The notes under the pieces: generated by a model
Told to the model about the DNA's origin: nothing
Databases searched by the model: none
The model's input: only the letters and a program-made list of their open reading frames with translations
In this document: positions 17,976 to 26,363 of the stretch, in pieces
Position numbering within the stretch: position 1 is the first letter of the stretch
Layout of the letters: each line of letters begins with the position of its first letter
From: Anaerolineales bacterium
GTDB taxonomy: Bacteria; Chloroflexota; Anaerolineae; Anaerolineales; Villigracilaceae
Reading direction: 5' to 3'
Length of the DNA stretch: 64,000 nt
Assembly: GCA_030583905.1 (NCBI GenBank)
Contig: CP129481.1
Span: 930,001 to 994,000 of the forward strand
Translations under genes and position numbers: made by a program

Positions 17976-18008
17976 AAAAAGAACCCGCTGTCTCGCGGGT
18001 TCTTTTTT
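17976..18008. terminator. Terminator after the TIR gene
   Basis: GAACCCGC / GCGGGTTC stem with a six-base loop, flanked by A5 and T6. Confidence 0.88.
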
Positions 18009-18106
18009 CATAATCGAAGTCCCTTCCCAAATCGGTTATACTTCGTTCGCTCACACGGCGGAATCACCGCCTTAAATCGACCGATAAACGAGAATTTGAA
18101 AGCAGC

Positions 18107-19906
18107 ATGACCGACCATATCCGCAACTTCTGTATCATCGCCCATGTAGATCATGGCAAATCCACGCTCGCCGACCGCCTGCTTCAGTTGACAGGCGCCA
18201 TCTCCGAGCGTGACATGACCGAGCAGGCGCTCGACTCGATGGACCTCGAACGCGAAAAAGGCGTCACCATCAAGGCGTCCGCGGTCCGCATGTATTACAC
18301 GGCGAAAGATAACCAAAAATACGAACTGAACCTGATCGACACACCCGGGCACGTGGACTTCGGCTACGAAGTCAGCCGCGCGTTGAAAGCCTGCGAAGGT
18401 GCCATCCTCGTGGTGGACGCCACACAGGGCATCGAAGCGCAGACGCTTGCCAATTTGTATCAGGCGCTCGACGCCGACCTGACCATTATCCCCATCATCA
18501 ACAAGATCGACCTGCCCTCCGCCCGTCCCGATGAAGTGGCTGAAGATGTAGGCTCCCTGCTCGGGGTCGATCCCGATGCGGTTTTGCGCGTCTCCGCGAA
18601 GGAAGGCGTCAACGTCGAAGCCATCCTTGAAGCCATCGTCGAACGCGTGCCCGCCCCAAAAGATGAAGACAATGCGCCGTTGCGCGCGCTCGTCTTCGAT
18701 GCGCACTATGACTCCTATAAAGGCGTGGTTGCATATATCCGCGTGTTCGAAGGCAAGATCAAAGCCAACGATGTGCTGCGGATGTTCTCCACAAAAATGG
18801 ACCTGCGCCCGGTGGAGATCGGTATTTTCTCGCCGGGGATGAAACCCGTGACTTCGATCGGCTCCGGGGAAGTGGGCTACGTGGCGACGGGATTCAAGAC
18901 CGTACACGAGTGCCGCGTCGGTGACACGCTGACATCTGCCTCTGCACCCGCGGCTGAACCCCTGCCCGGATATTTCACCCCCAAACCGATGGTCTTCGCA
19001 GGTATCTATCCCGTCGAAGCGGACGACTACACCGAATTGCGCGAAGCGTTGGAGAAACTACAACTCAACGATGCCTCATTAACCTATCAACCTGAGACAT
19101 CACAGGCACTGGGATTTGGCTTCCGCGCAGGCTTTCTCGGCTTGTTCCACATGGAGATCATTCAGGAACGCATCGAGCGCGAATACGACCTCGATGTGCT
19201 CTTCACTGCGCCCTCTGTGGAATACGAAGTGGTGACAATCGGCGATGAAATTGTTCAGGTTGATTCGCCCGCCGAACTCCCCGACCCGGGCAAGATCATC
19301 GAAGTCCGCGAACCGTGGATGAACATCGAGATCATCACGCCGACCGAGTATTACGGTCCCATCATGGACTTGGTCACCAAGCGCCGCGGCATTTTCAAAC
19401 AGCAGGAGCACCCCGCTCCACACCGCGTACAGTTGGATTTTGAGATTCCGCTCTCCGAGATCATCGTGGATTTCTTCGATCATCTCAAATCGCGCACCAA
19501 AGGCTATGCCTCGCTTGATTATCAGTTCCTCGAGTACCGCCCGGACAAACTGCAAAAGTTGGAGATCCTGGTCAACGGCGAACCGGTCGATGCGCTTGCG
19601 GCAATCGTCCATGAGAAGGATGCGTTCCATAAGGGACAGCGTCTCATCACCAAACTCAAGGACTTGATTCCACGTCAATTGTATGATGTCGCGGTCCAAG
19701 CCGCCTCGGGTGGACGCATCATCAGCCGCGCCAACGTAAAAGCCACCCGCAAGGACGTGCTCGCAAAATGTTACGGCGGCGATATCTCGCGCAAGAAGAA
19801 ATTGCTCGAGAAACAAAAGCGCGGCAAGAAGCGTCTCAAGATGGTTGGAAACGTCGAGATCCCGCAGGAAGCGTTCATGGCGGTTCTCAAATTGGAAGAC
19901 GAATAA
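18107..19906 (+). CDS. lepA: Elongation factor 4 (LepA), back-translocating GTPase
   Basis: Ribosome-associated translational GTPase of 599 residues, the standard LepA length. G1 reads AHVDHGKST (residues 12-20), switch II reads DTPGHVDFGYE, and G4 is NKID. DSMDLEREKGVTIKASAVR and RALKACEGAILVVDATQGIEAQTLAN separate LepA from BipA/TypA and EF-G. The C-terminal domain with LARYLA-type basic helices (DISRKKKLLEKQKRGKKRLK) is complete. No gene partner is obvious. Confidence 0.97.
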   Translation: MTDHIRNFCIIAHVDHGKSTLADRLLQLTGAISERDMTEQALDSMDLEREKGVTIKASAVRMYYTAKDNQKYELNLIDTPGHVDFGYEVSRALKACEGAILVVDATQGIEAQTLANLYQALDADLTIIPIINKIDLPSARPDEVAEDVGSLLGVDPDAVLRVSAKEGVNVEAILEAIVERVPAPKDEDNAPLRALVFDAHYDSYKGVVAYIRVFEGKIKANDVLRMFSTKMDLRPVEIGIFSPGMKPVTSIGSGEVGYVATGFKTVHECRVGDTLTSASAPAAEPLPGYFTPKPMVFAGIYPVEADDYTELREALEKLQLNDASLTYQPETSQALGFGFRAGFLGLFHMEIIQERIEREYDLDVLFTAPSVEYEVVTIGDEIVQVDSPAELPDPGKIIEVREPWMNIEIITPTEYYGPIMDLVTKRRGIFKQQEHPAPHRVQLDFEIPLSEIIVDFFDHLKSRTKGYASLDYQFLEYRPDKLQKLEILVNGEPVDALAAIVHEKDAFHKGQRLITKLKDLIPRQLYDVAVQAASGGRIISRANVKATRKDVLAKCYGGDISRKKKLLEKQKRGKKRLKMVGNVEIPQEAFMAVLKLEDE

Positions 19907-19918
19907 ACCTCTATAATC

Positions 19919-19987
19919 ACAAAGGCACACAAAGGGTTACGAAGGAAAATCCTTAACACCTTTATGACCTTTGTGACACTTTGTGGT
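19919..19987. repeat. CACAAAG-type inverted repeat
   Basis: The left arm CACAAAGGCACACAAAGG and the right arm CCTTTGTGACACTTTGTGG are complementary over most of their length. They surround a short GAAGGA...TCCTT core. The element fills the whole gap between lepA and the flippase-like gene. It resembles dispersed CACAAAG repeats seen in several phyla. Confidence 0.65.
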
Positions 19988-19997
19988 GAATTATTCA

Positions 19998-21005
19998 ATG
20001 AAAGATATCAAACGCTGGCTGCCCGGCGCGCTCATCAGCCTTGTGCTGATCGCCGCCATCATATACTTCGTGGATTTCCCCACCATGTGGAACGCCATCC
20101 GCACCGCGGACTATCGCATCATTGCGGTTGCGGCGATGTTGTCCTTCCTATGGATGCTGATCCGCGCCAAAGTGTGGAAAACCCTCCTGCGCGACAAGCC
20201 CACCTATAAAGATGTACTCTTCACCACGGCCGAAGGATACCTGCTCAACAACTTCCTGCCCTTCCGCCTTGGTGAGATCGGGCGCGCCTTCCTGCTCAGC
20301 CGCAAATCGGGCGGATTGAAATTCAGCGAGATCCTGCCTACCATTGTCATCGAACGCGTCGTGGATCTCGCCTTCTCCGCCGCGATTCTGCTGGCAGCTC
20401 TGCCCTTCGTCGTCGACGCGGAAGGTTCGGAACGCATCGCCTACATCGTCGGCGGCATCGTCCTCATTGGGCTGGTCATGATGTATGTGCTGGCGCGCAA
20501 CAACCAGTGGGCGTTGGATGTATTCCACAAACTCAGCGCGCGTTTCCCCTCCCTGCAAAAATTTGGGGGCAGTTTCCTTGAATCATTCTTCCAAGGGCTG
20601 AGTGTGCTCACCGACGGCTGGCGATTCCTGCGCTTCCTCTTCTGGATGACGATCAACTGGTTCGTGGCATTGGTGGCGTATTATCTGATCGCGCTGGCAT
20701 TTTTCCCGCAGGCACAGCCCGAATGGACATTGTTTATCCTCGGCGCGGCGGCATTTGGCGGAGCCATCCCCGCCCTGCCCGGCGCGGTCGGCACATTCGA
20801 AGGCGCGGTCAGCGCGGCATTGACCATCTTCACAGGCGACCAGTCCACATCGCTGGCGGTAGCCCTAACGGCACGCTTGTACAATTACCTGAACAGCGGT
20901 GTAATCGGCACCATCGGCTTGATGACCGAAGGGCAAACCCTTTCCGGCGTCTACCAGCAACTGATGAATTTAAGGAATAAAGAGAAGGCAGAAGAAATCG
21001 AATAG
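19998..21005 (+). CDS. Lysylphosphatidylglycerol-synthase-TM / UPF0104 family flippase-like membrane protein
   Basis: A 335-residue polytopic protein with about seven to eight helices. Conserved features are NNFLPFRLGEIGRAFLL and PTIVIERVVDLAF. A C-terminal AAAFGGAIPALPGAVGTFEGAV motif is typical of the AglD/UPF0104 family. These proteins are thought to move lipid or lipid-linked sugar across the membrane. ATG at 19998 is chosen over the GTG at 19983. The stop directly abuts the rhomboid start. Confidence 0.85.
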   Translation: MKDIKRWLPGALISLVLIAAIIYFVDFPTMWNAIRTADYRIIAVAAMLSFLWMLIRAKVWKTLLRDKPTYKDVLFTTAEGYLLNNFLPFRLGEIGRAFLLSRKSGGLKFSEILPTIVIERVVDLAFSAAILLAALPFVVDAEGSERIAYIVGGIVLIGLVMMYVLARNNQWALDVFHKLSARFPSLQKFGGSFLESFFQGLSVLTDGWRFLRFLFWMTINWFVALVAYYLIALAFFPQAQPEWTLFILGAAAFGGAIPALPGAVGTFEGAVSAALTIFTGDQSTSLAVALTARLYNYLNSGVIGTIGLMTEGQTLSGVYQQLMNLRNKEKAEEIE

Positions 21006-21659
21006 ATGTTCCCTCTTTACGACACCGTCCGCTCGCGCAGATTTCCGATCATCAACTGGATGCTTGTCCTGCTGAATGGACTTGTGTTCTACTACGAATT
21101 GACATTGGGCGAGACGGAACTCCACCGCTTCATCCTGGACTGGGGGCTGGTCCCCGCCCAACTGGCATTGGACTCCACTGAAAGCTGGCTCCGGATTCTC
21201 TCCAGCATGTTCCTGCACGGCGGTTGGTTCCACATCATCAGCAACATGTGGATCCTCATCATCTTCGGTGACAATATCGAAGACCGCATGGGCAGCATGC
21301 GATATCTCATCTTCTACCTGCTCAGCGGGACAGCCGCGGCTTTAATGCAAGCCTTTTTATATCCAACCAGCAACATTCCCATGGTCGGTGCAAGCGGCGC
21401 GATCGCCGGTGTGCTGGGAGCTTATCTTGTCCTTTATCCCCGCGCACGGATCGCCAGTATCGTTCCCATAGTCTTTATCTTCACAATCATCGAGTTACCG
21501 GCTCTCATTTTCCTCGGTTTCTGGTTCGTTTCCCAGTTATTCCAAGGTTGGCTTGCCCTCGGCGGCGCGGACATGAGCGGCGTGGCATGGTGGGCTCACA
21601 TCGGCGGGTTCGTCTTCGGGCTGTTGATGGTGCGATTGTTCGCACGCAGGCGATATTAA
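21006..21659 (+). CDS. Rhomboid family intramembrane serine protease
   Basis: A 217-residue protein with six membrane helices. The catalytic dyad is visible: Ser130 in VGASGAIAG and His198 in WWAHIGGFVFG. The first-loop HGGWFHIISNM motif is also intact. It cleaves membrane-anchored substrates; the substrate is unknown. The ATG directly follows the TAG of the flippase-like gene, so the pair is one operon. Confidence 0.93.
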   Translation: MFPLYDTVRSRRFPIINWMLVLLNGLVFYYELTLGETELHRFILDWGLVPAQLALDSTESWLRILSSMFLHGGWFHIISNMWILIIFGDNIEDRMGSMRYLIFYLLSGTAAALMQAFLYPTSNIPMVGASGAIAGVLGAYLVLYPRARIASIVPIVFIFTIIELPALIFLGFWFVSQLFQGWLALGGADMSGVAWWAHIGGFVFGLLMVRLFARRRY

Positions 21660-21663
21660 GGTA

Positions 21664-21724
21664 AATCCGCAGATTACACAGATCTCGCCGATTTTTTGTT
21701 CTCCATCTGCGCAATCGGCGGATT
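21664..21724. repeat. AATCCGC...GCGGATT inverted repeat
   Basis: A 61-base element with complementary 7-base ends and an imperfectly paired interior (CAGAT/ATCTG). It lies between rhomboid and the epimerase. No promoter or T-run is evident, so a dispersed repeat is more likely than a terminator. Confidence 0.55.
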
Positions 21725-21744
21725 AACAATAGGATAAACAATTT

Positions 21745-22770
21745 ATGACCAAACATTATCTCGTCACCGGCGGCGCCGGATTTATCGGTTCGAATTACGT
21801 CCACCGCCTGCTCAAGCGCGGTGAAAAAGTGACCATCTACGATAATTTCTCGCGCGGCGGCGCTCCGCGCAATTTGGAATGGCTGAAGTCTCAATTCGGC
21901 GAATCCGCTTTTGATGTGGTCGTTGGGGATGTGAAAGATGCCGCGAGAATAACCGAAGCAGGCGCGGGCGCGGATGTGATCGTCCATCTCGCAGGTCAGG
22001 TGGCGGTGACCACGTCGGTTACAAATCCCAGGGATGACTTTGAATCCAATGCGCTGGGTACGTTCAATGTGATGGAAGCTGCCCGGCTTTCGGGAAGAAA
22101 TCCGATCGTGTTGTACGCATCCACCAACAAGGTGTATGGCGGCATGGAGGACGTGGAACTGTTCGAAGAGCCGACCCGCTGGCGGTACAAGGATCTGGTG
22201 AACGGTTGTCCCGAATCCCAGCCGCTTGATTTTCACTCGCCGTATGGCTGTTCGAAGGGGACCGGCGACCAATACGTCCGTGATTACGCGCGCATGTATG
22301 ACCTGCCGACCGTTGTCTTCCGCCAATCCTGCATCTATGGACCGCGTCAGTTCGGCATTGAAGATCAGGGTTGGGTCGCATGGTTCATCATCGCTGCCGT
22401 GATGGGACGCAACATCACGATCTATGGTGACGGCAAACAGGTGCGCGATATTTTGCATGTGGAAGACCTGCTCAATGCGTATGACCTTGCGGTTGAGAAG
22501 ATCGACGTTGCAAAAGGACAGGTCTACAATCTCGGCGGCGGACCGGATAACGTCATGTCCATTTGGGCGGAGTTCGGACCGAAACTGGAGAATTTGATCG
22601 GCGGGACCATCGAGGTTGCGCGCGGCGACTGGCGTCCCGGCGACCAGAAGGTCTTTTACGCCGATATTTCCAAAGCCGAACAGGAACTCGGCTGGAAGCC
22701 AAACATTGGCGTGGACGAAGGCGTGAAGATGCTCTTCGATTGGGTGAAACAGAACAAGGCGTTGTTTTAG
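21745..22770 (+). CDS. NAD-dependent sugar-nucleotide epimerase, CDP-paratose 2-epimerase type
   Basis: Extended SDR enzyme of 341 residues. The Rossmann motif GGAGFIG starts at residue 9. The YGCSK catalytic Tyr-Lys lies near 168-172. QVAVTTSVTNPRDDFE and YASTNKVYGG resemble CDP-tyvelose/paratose epimerases more than GalE. It probably supplies an unusual hexose for the glycan cluster that follows. The exact substrate is inferred. Confidence 0.8.
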   Translation: MTKHYLVTGGAGFIGSNYVHRLLKRGEKVTIYDNFSRGGAPRNLEWLKSQFGESAFDVVVGDVKDAARITEAGAGADVIVHLAGQVAVTTSVTNPRDDFESNALGTFNVMEAARLSGRNPIVLYASTNKVYGGMEDVELFEEPTRWRYKDLVNGCPESQPLDFHSPYGCSKGTGDQYVRDYARMYDLPTVVFRQSCIYGPRQFGIEDQGWVAWFIIAAVMGRNITIYGDGKQVRDILHVEDLLNAYDLAVEKIDVAKGQVYNLGGGPDNVMSIWAEFGPKLENLIGGTIEVARGDWRPGDQKVFYADISKAEQELGWKPNIGVDEGVKMLFDWVKQNKALF

Positions 22771-22779
22771 AGGCGTACC

Positions 22780-23616
22780 ATGCAGGAATCTTTTGAAACC
22801 CTGGCTGAAAATTTTGCGAATTCGATCCCCAATATCCTTTCCGCGCTTCTGATCCTTGTTGTCAGTTATTATGCCGGCGTATTTTTGAGCCGTCTGTTAC
22901 AGCGTGTGCTTCAACGCCAGAATGCGGAGACGGGCGTCGTCCATCTCCTCACGAAGACGCTGAAATGGACCATCATCGTGCTGGGCTTCATCACTGCATT
23001 GCAGAAATTTTTCAACGTCACCGCCTTTCTGACCGGTCTGGGAATCGTCGGCTTTACCATCGGTTTCGCGCTGCAAAACATTATGCAGAATTTTGTTTCG
23101 GGCGTCATCCTGCTGGTGCAGCAGCCGTTCAAGGTGGGGCACGTGGTGGGGATCGCCGGGCACGATGGGACCGTATTGAAGATCGGTTTGCGCACCACCG
23201 AAATGAAAACCCTCGACGGGCGCATTGTCTTTCTGCCGAACGCAGATGTTCTCTCCCAGCCCATCATCAACTACACGCGCGCCGATTTGCGCCGGGTCGA
23301 ACTGCCCATCGGTGTGGCATATAACTCGAATCCCGAAATCGTCCGCACGACCATTTTAAATGAATTGAAGCATGTGAAGGGATATGTCGATGCGCCTGAG
23401 CCGCTCGTGCTCTTCCATACCTTCGGCGCTTCATCCATCGACCTGACCGTATTTTTCTGGGAAGATACGTCAATCGCTTCACCCGTTGCCGCAAAGGACG
23501 AGGCGTTGACCCGCATCAAAGTGGCATTCGAGAAAAATAAAATCGAAATCCCCTACCCGATCCAGGTGCAATATCAACAAAAACAGACCATTGCGCCAAA
23601 ACGAAAGACAAAATGA
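22780..23616 (+). CDS. mscS: Small-conductance mechanosensitive channel (MscS family)
   Basis: A 278-residue protein with three N-terminal membrane helices. The pore helix region reads GLGIVGFTIGFALQNIMQNFVSGVILL, followed by the beta domain (PFKVGHVVGIAGHDGTVLKIGLRTTEMKT in part). It releases osmolytes on hypo-osmotic shock. The last codon overlaps the glycosyltransferase start (ATGA), so it is embedded in the glycan operon even though the functional link is unclear. Confidence 0.93.
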   Translation: MQESFETLAENFANSIPNILSALLILVVSYYAGVFLSRLLQRVLQRQNAETGVVHLLTKTLKWTIIVLGFITALQKFFNVTAFLTGLGIVGFTIGFALQNIMQNFVSGVILLVQQPFKVGHVVGIAGHDGTVLKIGLRTTEMKTLDGRIVFLPNADVLSQPIINYTRADLRRVELPIGVAYNSNPEIVRTTILNELKHVKGYVDAPEPLVLFHTFGASSIDLTVFFWEDTSIASPVAAKDEALTRIKVAFEKNKIEIPYPIQVQYQQKQTIAPKRKTK

Positions 23617-24773
23617 AGATACTTACTGTTCTTACTTATTATCGTCCGCACACCAGCGGATTGACCATCTATGCCGAACGCCTTGCGCGCGCCTTCGTCA
23701 ACCGCGGACATCAAGTCACAGTGATGACCACGCAGTACGATCCGTCTCTGCCGCGCGAAGAGATCATGGATGGTGTCAAGGTTGTCCGCGTGCCGGTGGC
23801 GGCGCGTGTCAGCAAGGGTGTGCTTGCGCCCACCTTTGGTCTGGTCGCCACGAAACTTGTCCGGGGGCATGATGTTGTCCAGCTTCACCTGCCGCAGTTC
23901 GACGCGCCGGGCGTTGCTTTTCGCGCGCGGCTGTTCGGCAAACCCGCCGTCCTTACCTATCACTGCGACGTCCAACTTCCGCGCACGTTCTTTAATCGCA
24001 TTGTCAACGCAGTGGTGGATTTTCAAAACAACATGGCGGGACGCCTTGCGAATCACATTGTGACCTACACCCAGGATTACGCCGACAATTCGCCCTATCT
24101 CTCGCGCTACGCCTCAAAACTGACCCCCATCCTGCCTCCTGTTGAACTGCCTGAAGCCACGCCGGAAGCGGTTTCCGCCTTTGCTGAGACACATCTCATC
24201 AAACAGCGCAATCCCGTCATTGGTATGGCGGCAAGGTTTGCATCTGAGAAAGGAGTCGAGGTCCTGCTTGATGCGCTGCCGGTCATCCTGAAAAAATATC
24301 CCAAGGCGCAAGTCCTCTTCGCAGGGACGTATCAAAACGTAATGGGCGAGCAGGCATATTCCGACCGGCTCATGCCGCGCATCCGCGAATACGAACTGCG
24401 CGGGCATTGGAAATTTTTAGGTAATCTCGACCCTGTGCAAATGGCGGCGTTCTATCCCAACCTGGATGTTATCACCGTCCCATCCCTCAACTCGACGGAA
24501 GCGTTTGGCTTGGTGCAGATCGAAGCGATGATGAACGGCGTGCCGAGTGTGCCTTCGGCTTTGCCGGGCGTGCGCCAGCCCGTGAAGATGCACGGCATGG
24601 GTGTCGTCTCCGAGATCGGGGATTCTGAGAGCCTTGCAATCGCCATCCTCGAAGTGCTTGATAATAAGAAAAAATATCGCGGTGATGTGGACGCAATAAA
24701 AAAAGCCTACGACCCCGAATCGGTTGTGAAGGAATACGAGAAATTGTTTGACAAACTAGGTGCGAAAGCGTGA
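23613..24773 (+). CDS. Glycosyltransferase family 4
   Basis: A GT-B fold enzyme of 386 residues. The N-terminus MKILTVLTYYRPHTSG plus YAERLARAFVNRGHQV is the acceptor-domain start. The EX7E donor-site motif lies in TEAFGLVQIEAMMNGVPSV near 295. It transfers a sugar from an activated donor, probably to a lipid or polysaccharide acceptor. It overlaps mscS by four bases and the next methyltransferase by four bases. Confidence 0.92.
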   Translation: MKILTVLTYYRPHTSGLTIYAERLARAFVNRGHQVTVMTTQYDPSLPREEIMDGVKVVRVPVAARVSKGVLAPTFGLVATKLVRGHDVVQLHLPQFDAPGVAFRARLFGKPAVLTYHCDVQLPRTFFNRIVNAVVDFQNNMAGRLANHIVTYTQDYADNSPYLSRYASKLTPILPPVELPEATPEAVSAFAETHLIKQRNPVIGMAARFASEKGVEVLLDALPVILKKYPKAQVLFAGTYQNVMGEQAYSDRLMPRIREYELRGHWKFLGNLDPVQMAAFYPNLDVITVPSLNSTEAFGLVQIEAMMNGVPSVPSALPGVRQPVKMHGMGVVSEIGDSESLAIAILEVLDNKKKYRGDVDAIKKAYDPESVVKEYEKLFDKLGAKA

Positions 24774-25528
24774 CCAAAGATTTTCTTTTCCTCCACCTCA
24801 GCTCCCTGCCCTACTTCCGTGGATTTTTACGGGCAATTGAGTCATCCTATTATCAGGACCTGCCGCTGCCTTCCCCCGTCTATGACGTGGGCTGCGGTGA
24901 CGGTCACTTCGCCTCGCTGACCTTTGACCATAAACTGGATGTCGGGCTGGACCCATGGCGGTTTTCGATGCGCGAAGCGAAGAAGTACAACGCCTACAAA
25001 TCCCTCGTCGAAGCGGACGGCTCACAGACGCCGTTCCCCACGAATCACTTCGCCAGCGGATTGAGCAATTCCGTGCTCGAGCACATTCTGCATATCGATG
25101 CGGTATTGAAAGAAACCGCCCGCATCCTGCAACCGAACGCGCCGTTCTATTTTTGCGTACCGAACACACGCTATTTTTCCGCACTATCGCTGACGAAACT
25201 TTTCGGCAAGCCGTATGAGAACTGGTTCCGCAGAATCTCCCGCGTCCATCACGCGGATGAACCGGATGTGTGGGAAAAACGCTTGAACGATGCGGACTTC
25301 ACGCTCGAACGCTGGTGGCATTATTTTTCGCCTGCTTCGATGCGCGTGTTAGAATGGGGGCATTATTTTGGACTGCCTTCCGTGGCTGCCAAATTGCTCA
25401 CCGGGAAATGGATCATCTCCCCGACCAAATGGAATCTCGCGCTGACCGAAGCCTACGTCAAAAAATATGCATCCCCCGAACCCGTTGAGGACGGGACGTT
25501 CACATTCTATATTGCCAGAAAAAGATAA
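24770..25528 (+). CDS. Class I SAM-dependent methyltransferase
   Basis: A 252-residue protein from a GTG start that overlaps the previous stop. The SAM-binding motif I is VYDVGCGDGHFASL near residues 38-50, with NSVLEHILHIDAVLKE later. The substrate is probably a sugar or glycolipid intermediate, judging by the adjoining glycosyltransferase. Confidence 0.85.
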   Translation: MTKDFLFLHLSSLPYFRGFLRAIESSYYQDLPLPSPVYDVGCGDGHFASLTFDHKLDVGLDPWRFSMREAKKYNAYKSLVEADGSQTPFPTNHFASGLSNSVLEHILHIDAVLKETARILQPNAPFYFCVPNTRYFSALSLTKLFGKPYENWFRRISRVHHADEPDVWEKRLNDADFTLERWWHYFSPASMRVLEWGHYFGLPSVAAKLLTGKWIISPTKWNLALTEAYVKKYASPEPVEDGTFTFYIARKR

Positions 25529-25578
25529 TTTGGTTGTTGACATTCGAACATCGAAAGCCAAATATCGAGTCCTTATCC

Positions 25579-26292
25579 ATGTCCTTCGACGAAAAATACT
25601 TTTCCACGCATACATATAAAGACATCACCTTCGCCAAGTACAGCATGTATTGGTGGTCGAACCGATTCTTTGCCATGCTGGCGCGGCGTTATGGACGGCG
25701 CGGAGCGCGTCTGCTGGAGGTGGGATCAGGCATGGGGCATCTCGTGGGGCAGTTGTCCGCGGGGTTCGAAGCGTACGGCATGGATTTGAATCACTGGGCG
25801 GTCAATCAATCCAAAGAGTTTTCTGAAGCTGCATCCCTGCAAACCGCATCCGCGCAGGAACTTCCGTATAAAAACGGCGCATTCAACGTCGTCATTATCA
25901 AGCATATCGTTGAGCACCTGCCTGACCCGGCGAAGGCGATCAACGAGATCGGGCGCGTGGTGGAAAAGGGCGGCATTCTGATCCTTGCCACGCCGAATTT
26001 GGGATCGCTGCTCAAGCCGTGGAAGGGCAAGGCGTGGATCGGCTACCAGGATCCGACGCATATTTCGTTGAAAGAGCCGCAGGAATGGCTGAAGTTGATT
26101 CGGGATGCAGGCTTTGAGTTCGTGCGCGTGTTCTCGGACGGCTTTTGGGATGTGCCATACATCCGTTTTGTGCCGAAGCAGATCCAAAAATTGTTCTTCG
26201 GTTCGCTCGGCGGGTTTCAAGCGATCACGGGCTGGGTCTTCCTGCCGATGCGTTGGGGGGAAAGTATTATCGTGATTGCAAGGAAAAAATAA
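25579..26292 (+). CDS. Class I SAM-dependent methyltransferase (Methyltransf_11 type)
   Basis: A 237-residue protein; motif I is LLEVGSGMGHL near residue 50, and KHIVEHLPDPAKAINEIGRV follows. ATG at 25579 is preferred because the upstream codons read repeat-like DNA (CATTCGAACATCG). It differs clearly in sequence from its neighbour, so it is not a recent duplicate. Confidence 0.83.
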   Translation: MSFDEKYFSTHTYKDITFAKYSMYWWSNRFFAMLARRYGRRGARLLEVGSGMGHLVGQLSAGFEAYGMDLNHWAVNQSKEFSEAASLQTASAQELPYKNGAFNVVIIKHIVEHLPDPAKAINEIGRVVEKGGILILATPNLGSLLKPWKGKAWIGYQDPTHISLKEPQEWLKLIRDAGFEFVRVFSDGFWDVPYIRFVPKQIQKLFFGSLGGFQAITGWVFLPMRWGESIIVIARKK

Positions 26293-26314
26293 GGAAAATC
26301 GTATAGAATCGCCC

Positions 26315-26342
26315 TTACGGATTACGGTTGCGTAATCCGTAA
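26315..26342. repeat. Perfect 12-bp stem-loop, TTACGGATTACG type
   Basis: TTACGGATTACG and its exact complement are separated by four bases, in the gap before the GT-C gene. No T-run follows. It resembles dispersed 'attacggatt' repeats. Confidence 0.6.
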
Positions 26343-26363
26343 TTCGTAAATATTGAGAGAGTA

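Noticed and set aside
18107..19906. Initial reading as BipA/TypA
   Set aside because: The MDLEREKGVTIKASAVR and C-terminal basic region fit LepA, not BipA.
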